Shown in pieces: positions 41,340-41,392 of a stretch of 41,392 nucleotides of DNA; position 1 is the first letter of the stretch; each line of letters starts with the position of its first letter. The stretch lies in assembly GCA_013115145.1 (NCBI GenBank), contig JAAPAO010000305.1, positions 1 through 41,392 on the forward strand, given 5' to 3'. A program made the translations under genes and the position numbers. The notes below the pieces were generated by a model. It saw only the letters and a program-made list of their open reading frames with translations, searched no databases and was not told the DNA's origin. Source of the DNA: Perkinsus chesapeaki. Taxonomy: Eukaryota > Perkinsozoa > Perkinsida > Perkinsidae.

Positions 41340-41392
<53 letters not shown>
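41320..41392. other. terminal poly-G run, probable assembly artefact
   Basis: G from 41320 to the end of the window with a single C at 41340. Long pure-G ends are a known artefact of two-colour short-read sequencing (no signal called as G) or of mis-extension at contig ends. Confidence 0.85.

Noticed and set aside
1-41392. Transposons or retroelements
   Set aside because: I saw no reverse transcriptase, integrase or transposase motifs and no long terminal repeats. The only long near-identical duplication is the START exon pair. A systematic repeat search was not possible by hand.

Overview
The window is nuclear DNA from a unicellular eukaryote. Evidence: at least nine genes need splicing; nearly all inferred introns are GT-AG, many only 36-50 nt; one eukaryotic-type tRNA gene has internal A/B boxes and a T-run terminator; the proteins are eukaryotic families (ABCG half-transporter, START lipid-transfer domains, protein-isoaspartate methyltransferase, a SWIM-RING protein, a LicD/fukutin-like protein). 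Short introns, balanced base composition and small secreted Cys-rich gene pairs would fit an alveolate such as Perkinsus, but that is an inference. No bacterial operon logic, no transposase or reverse transcriptase, and no CRISPR array was seen. All exon models below were assembled by hand from splice motifs and reading-phase agreement.

Layout. 1.6-5.0 kb (+): an intact ABCG transporter, then a three-exon membrane-anchored alpha/beta hydrolase. 5.5-14.7 kb (-): a START-domain cluster, with two single-domain genes and a five-exon gene encoding about 1,113 residues, an N-terminal myristoylation/palmitoylation signal and four START domains, one per phase-0 exon. Two of these exons are almost identical. 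16.0-19.2 kb (-): two paralogous three-exon secreted Cys-rich proteins. 20.8-22.4 kb (-): a 552-residue secreted protein. 22.7-23.9 kb: non-coding DNA packed with hairpins. 24.5-26.9 kb (-): an eight-exon LicD-like type II membrane protein. 28.4-29.4 kb (-): a four-exon SWIM zinc-finger plus RING-like protein. 29.4-31.7 kb: uncertain exons. 32.1-33.8 kb (-): a complete six-exon PCMT. 34.0-37.4 kb (-): a ten-exon, ~708-residue basic-tailed protein; a tRNA-Glu gene lies antisense inside its first intron. 37.5-41.2 kb: small coiled-coil and unknown genes, a 22-bp tandem repeat and AT-rich DNA. The window ends in a poly-G run that looks like an assembly artefact.

Together, the first 15 kb has a lipid theme (ABCG export, hydrolase, START lipid carriers), while the rest is mixed secretory, protein-repair and nuclear functions. 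The most unusual signals are the antisense tRNA in a 120-nt intron, the exon-per-domain START array, and a strong excess of odd-length palindromes (7-9 bp arms, single-base centre) in the intergenic DNA.
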